The notes below the pieces were generated by a model. The model searched no databases, was not told where the DNA came from, and saw only the letters and a list, made by a program, of their open reading frames with translations. Of a stretch of DNA of 7,642 nt, positions 6,161 through 7,642 are shown piece by piece. The DNA is from DASTOB01 sp035720425 (GTDB lineage Bacteria; Chloroflexota; Limnocylindria; Limnocylindrales; CSP1-4). The DNA is taken from the NCBI GenBank assembly GCA_035720425.1, contig DASTOB010000129.1:1-7642 (forward strand). The letters run 5' to 3'. The translations under genes and the position numbers were made by a program. Each line of letters opens with the position of its first letter. Within the stretch, counting starts at the first letter, position 1.

Positions 6161-7642
6161 CTATGGCGCGACGACGTACGGCGGCAGCAGGTTGAGGATC
6201 GAGTCCGGAACGGCACCGGCGCTGCCGAGCACGATGATCGTTCGCGGCTTTAACCGGGCGAGCTCCGCTGCGGTCGGGCCCGGGAGAGCAGCGACCGCCG
6301 GGTTCACGAGGAGGACCGGCCCGCCGCGATGACCGCCGGCGGCGGCCCCGGCGAGCGCGTCCGGGAAGTTCGTCCCGGTCGCGATATAGGCCACCGGCAC
6401 ACCGGGCGCGAACGTCGCCGCGCTGATCGCCGCGGCCGTCGCATAGCGATCCGGCCCGGCCAGGCGCTCCACGACGCCGCTCGTCGTGTACGGCACGAGG
6501 GCATTGGCGACGACGTCGCCGACCACGCCCGCGGACCCGAGCACGACGATCTTGAACGGCTGGAGGCGGGCGAGCTCGGTGAGCGTCGCCTGCGGAATCG
6601 TGAACTGGGTCACGAGCAGGACGGGACCGTCGAGGAAGCCGCCGGCCGCGGCGCCCGCGAGCGCGTCCGGGAAGTTCGCACCGGTGGCGATGTACGCGAC
6701 GGGTGGCCCGACCGGGAACGTGGCGGCGCTGATCGCGGCAGCCGTGGCGTACCGATCCGGCCCGGCGTACCGTTCGACGACGCCCGACGTGGTGTACGGC
6801 ACGAGGGCATTGGCGACCGCGTCACCCACCACGCCGGCGGACCCGAGCACGACGATCTTGAACGGCTGGAGGCGGGCGAGCTCGGTGAGCGTCGCCTGCG
6901 GGATCGTGAACTGGGTCACGAGCAGGACCGGCCCGCCGCGGTAGCCACCGGCGGCGGCGCCGGCCAGCGCATCGGGGAAGTTCGCGCCGGTGGCGACGTA
7001 GGCGATCGGCACGCCAGGCGCGAATGTCGCGGCGCTGATCGCCGCGGCGGTGGCATACCGATCGGGCCCGGCCAATCGGCCGACCCCGCCGGCCGGCACG
7101 ACCGTCACGAGGACGGTCGCCGTGTCGGTCAGGGCGCCGTCGCTGATCGTGTACGTGAAGATGTCGGTGCCTTCGAAGAAGGCGTTCGGCTGGTAGGTCA
7201 GCCCGGTGCCGCCGCCGGTGATCGCGACGCTGCCGTGTCCGCCCTGCGTCGCGGCGACGATCGTGAGCGTCTCGCCGGTGTCCGGGGCGAACGTGTCATT
7301 GGCAAGGACGTCGAGCGCCGTCGGGCCGGAGTTGGCCGCCACCGTGAACGACACGTCGTTGACCGCGTTCGGCGGGTCGTTGACGGCCGTGACCGTGATC
7401 GTGAACGACTGGCTGGCGCTTGCGTTGACGCCGCTGTTCGCCGTTCCGCCGTCGTCCGCGATCCGAACCTGGATCGTGGCGACGCCGTTGCGGTTCGCGG
7501 CCGGCGTGTAGCTCAGGGTCCCGGTCGGCGACACGGTCGGGCCGGTCGCGAACAGCGCGGCGTTGCTGTTCGAGACGATCTCGAACGTCACCGCCTGGCC
7601 GCTCTCGTTGGCCGGTCCCGGGCTGATCGCGGTCGCCCAGCC
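6161..7642 (-). CDS. Surface protein with Ig/cadherin-like domains and three CWB2 repeats (N-terminus outside window)
   Basis: The frame is open from the right edge to TAG at 6161-6163, giving 493 visible residues. The internal GTG at 7589-7591 is not a credible start because the same domain is already under way upstream of it. Residues 1 to about 90 are an Ig/cadherin-like module (SPGPANESGQAVTFEI ... GTLSYTPAANRNGVATIQVR ... FTITVTAVNDPP). Residues about 91-183 are a second one of the bacterial Ig/VCBS-like type (DVLANDTFAPDTGETLTI ... FEGTDIFTYTISDG). Residues 186-493 are three CWB2 modules (PF04122 type), each starting near RLAGPDRYATAAAISAATF and holding FPDALAGAAAGG, GPVLLV and IVVLGSAG. 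In Clostridioides difficile three such modules form a trimeric unit binding an anionic wall polymer, and the conserved ILL motif appears here as VLL. A secreted, non-covalently wall-attached protein is inferred. The signal peptide and any enzymatic domain would be outside the window. Confidence 0.9.
   Translation of the reverse strand, partial: GWATAISPGPANESGQAVTFEIVSNSNAALFATGPTVSPTGTLSYTPAANRNGVATIQVRIADDGGTANSGVNASASQSFTITVTAVNDPPNAVNDVSFTVAANSGPTALDVLANDTFAPDTGETLTIVAATQGGHGSVAITGGGTGLTYQPNAFFEGTDIFTYTISDGALTDTATVLVTVVPAGGVGRLAGPDRYATAAAISAATFAPGVPIAYVATGANFPDALAGAAAGGYRGGPVLLVTQFTIPQATLTELARLQPFKIVVLGSAGVVGDAVANALVPYTTSGVVERYAGPDRYATAAAISAATFPVGPPVAYIATGANFPDALAGAAAGGFLDGPVLLVTQFTIPQATLTELARLQPFKIVVLGSAGVVGDVVANALVPYTTSGVVERLAGPDRYATAAAISAATFAPGVPVAYIATGTNFPDALAGAAAGGHRGGPVLLVNPAVAALPGPTAAELARLKPRTIIVLGSAGAVPDSILNLLPPYVVAP
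6164..6475 (-). repeat. CWB2 repeat 3 (C-terminal, diverged)
   Basis: This 104-residue unit starts VVERLAGPDRYATAAAISAA and ends with the protein's C-terminus. Its second half differs from repeats 1 and 2: NPAVAALPGPTAAELARLKP replaces TQFTIPQATLTELARLQP, a net gain of two residues. It keeps the FPDALAGAAAGG, GPVLLV and VLGSAG motifs. Known CWB2 regions normally contain three modules, so this completes the set. Confidence 0.85.
6476..6781 (-). repeat. CWB2 repeat 2
   Basis: This is a 102-residue (306-bp) unit starting VVERYAGPDRYATAAAISAA. It is very close in protein sequence to repeat 1. At DNA level 6486-6622 matches 6792-6928 at 131 of 137 positions by my count, while the remainder shows many third-base and some amino-acid differences. 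Confidence 0.85.
6782..7087 (-). repeat. CWB2 repeat 1
   Basis: This is a 102-residue unit starting with GVGRLAGPDRYATAAAISAA, directly after the second Ig-like module and a short VVPAGG linker. It contains FPDALAGAAAGG, GPVLLV and VLGSAGVVGD. Its C-terminal half (DNA 6792-6928) is nearly identical to the matching part of repeat 2. Confidence 0.85.

Overview
The window is high-GC DNA read almost entirely from the minus strand. It holds most of a bacterial F1Fo ATP synthase operon and, upstream of it, the 3' part of a gene for a large secreted surface protein. Transcription runs from high to low coordinates. Long plus-strand open frames cover most of the window but are antisense shadows of the GC-rich genes. 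The lineage cannot be fixed from this window. The canonical gene order, an AtpZ-type first gene, the character of the gamma and a subunits, and a CWB2 cell-wall-binding protein next door fit a high-GC monoderm such as a Chloroflexota relative. An actinobacterial lineage is the main alternative. This placement is inference.

Layout, in transcription order. Positions 7642-6161 encode a surface protein whose N-terminus lies outside the window; it has two Ig/cadherin-like domains and three C-terminal CWB2 repeats. Positions 6160-6062 are a short gap with a good -10 box (6085-6090) that may start the ATP synthase transcript. The operon follows: atpZ-like (6061-5837), atpB/subunit a (5795-4710), atpE/c (4606-4382), atpF/b (4339-3764), atpH/delta (3764-3219), atpA/alpha (3166-1634), atpG/gamma (1472-618) and the first 194 codons of atpD/beta (584-3, running off the left edge). 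An atpC gene is expected beyond the edge but is not visible. Together these encode the membrane rotor and stator (a, b, c), the peripheral stalk cap (delta) and the catalytic head (alpha, beta, gamma). The catalytic and proton-path residues I could check are all present, and the c subunit has a proton-type rather than sodium-type binding site.

The genes are conventional; the unusual material is between them. The 161-bp atpA-atpG spacer carries several inverted repeats that nest into one long structure and also allow mutually exclusive alternatives. The atpZ-atpB spacer places a Shine-Dalgarno sequence in the loop of an 8-bp GC-rich hairpin. The atpB-atpE spacer contains a degenerate tandem repeat of 20-bp period. 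In the surface protein gene, two CWB2 repeats share a near-identical 137-bp tract next to clearly diverged sequence, suggesting recent gene conversion. I found no tRNA, rRNA, CRISPR array, insertion sequence or convincing intrinsic terminator.
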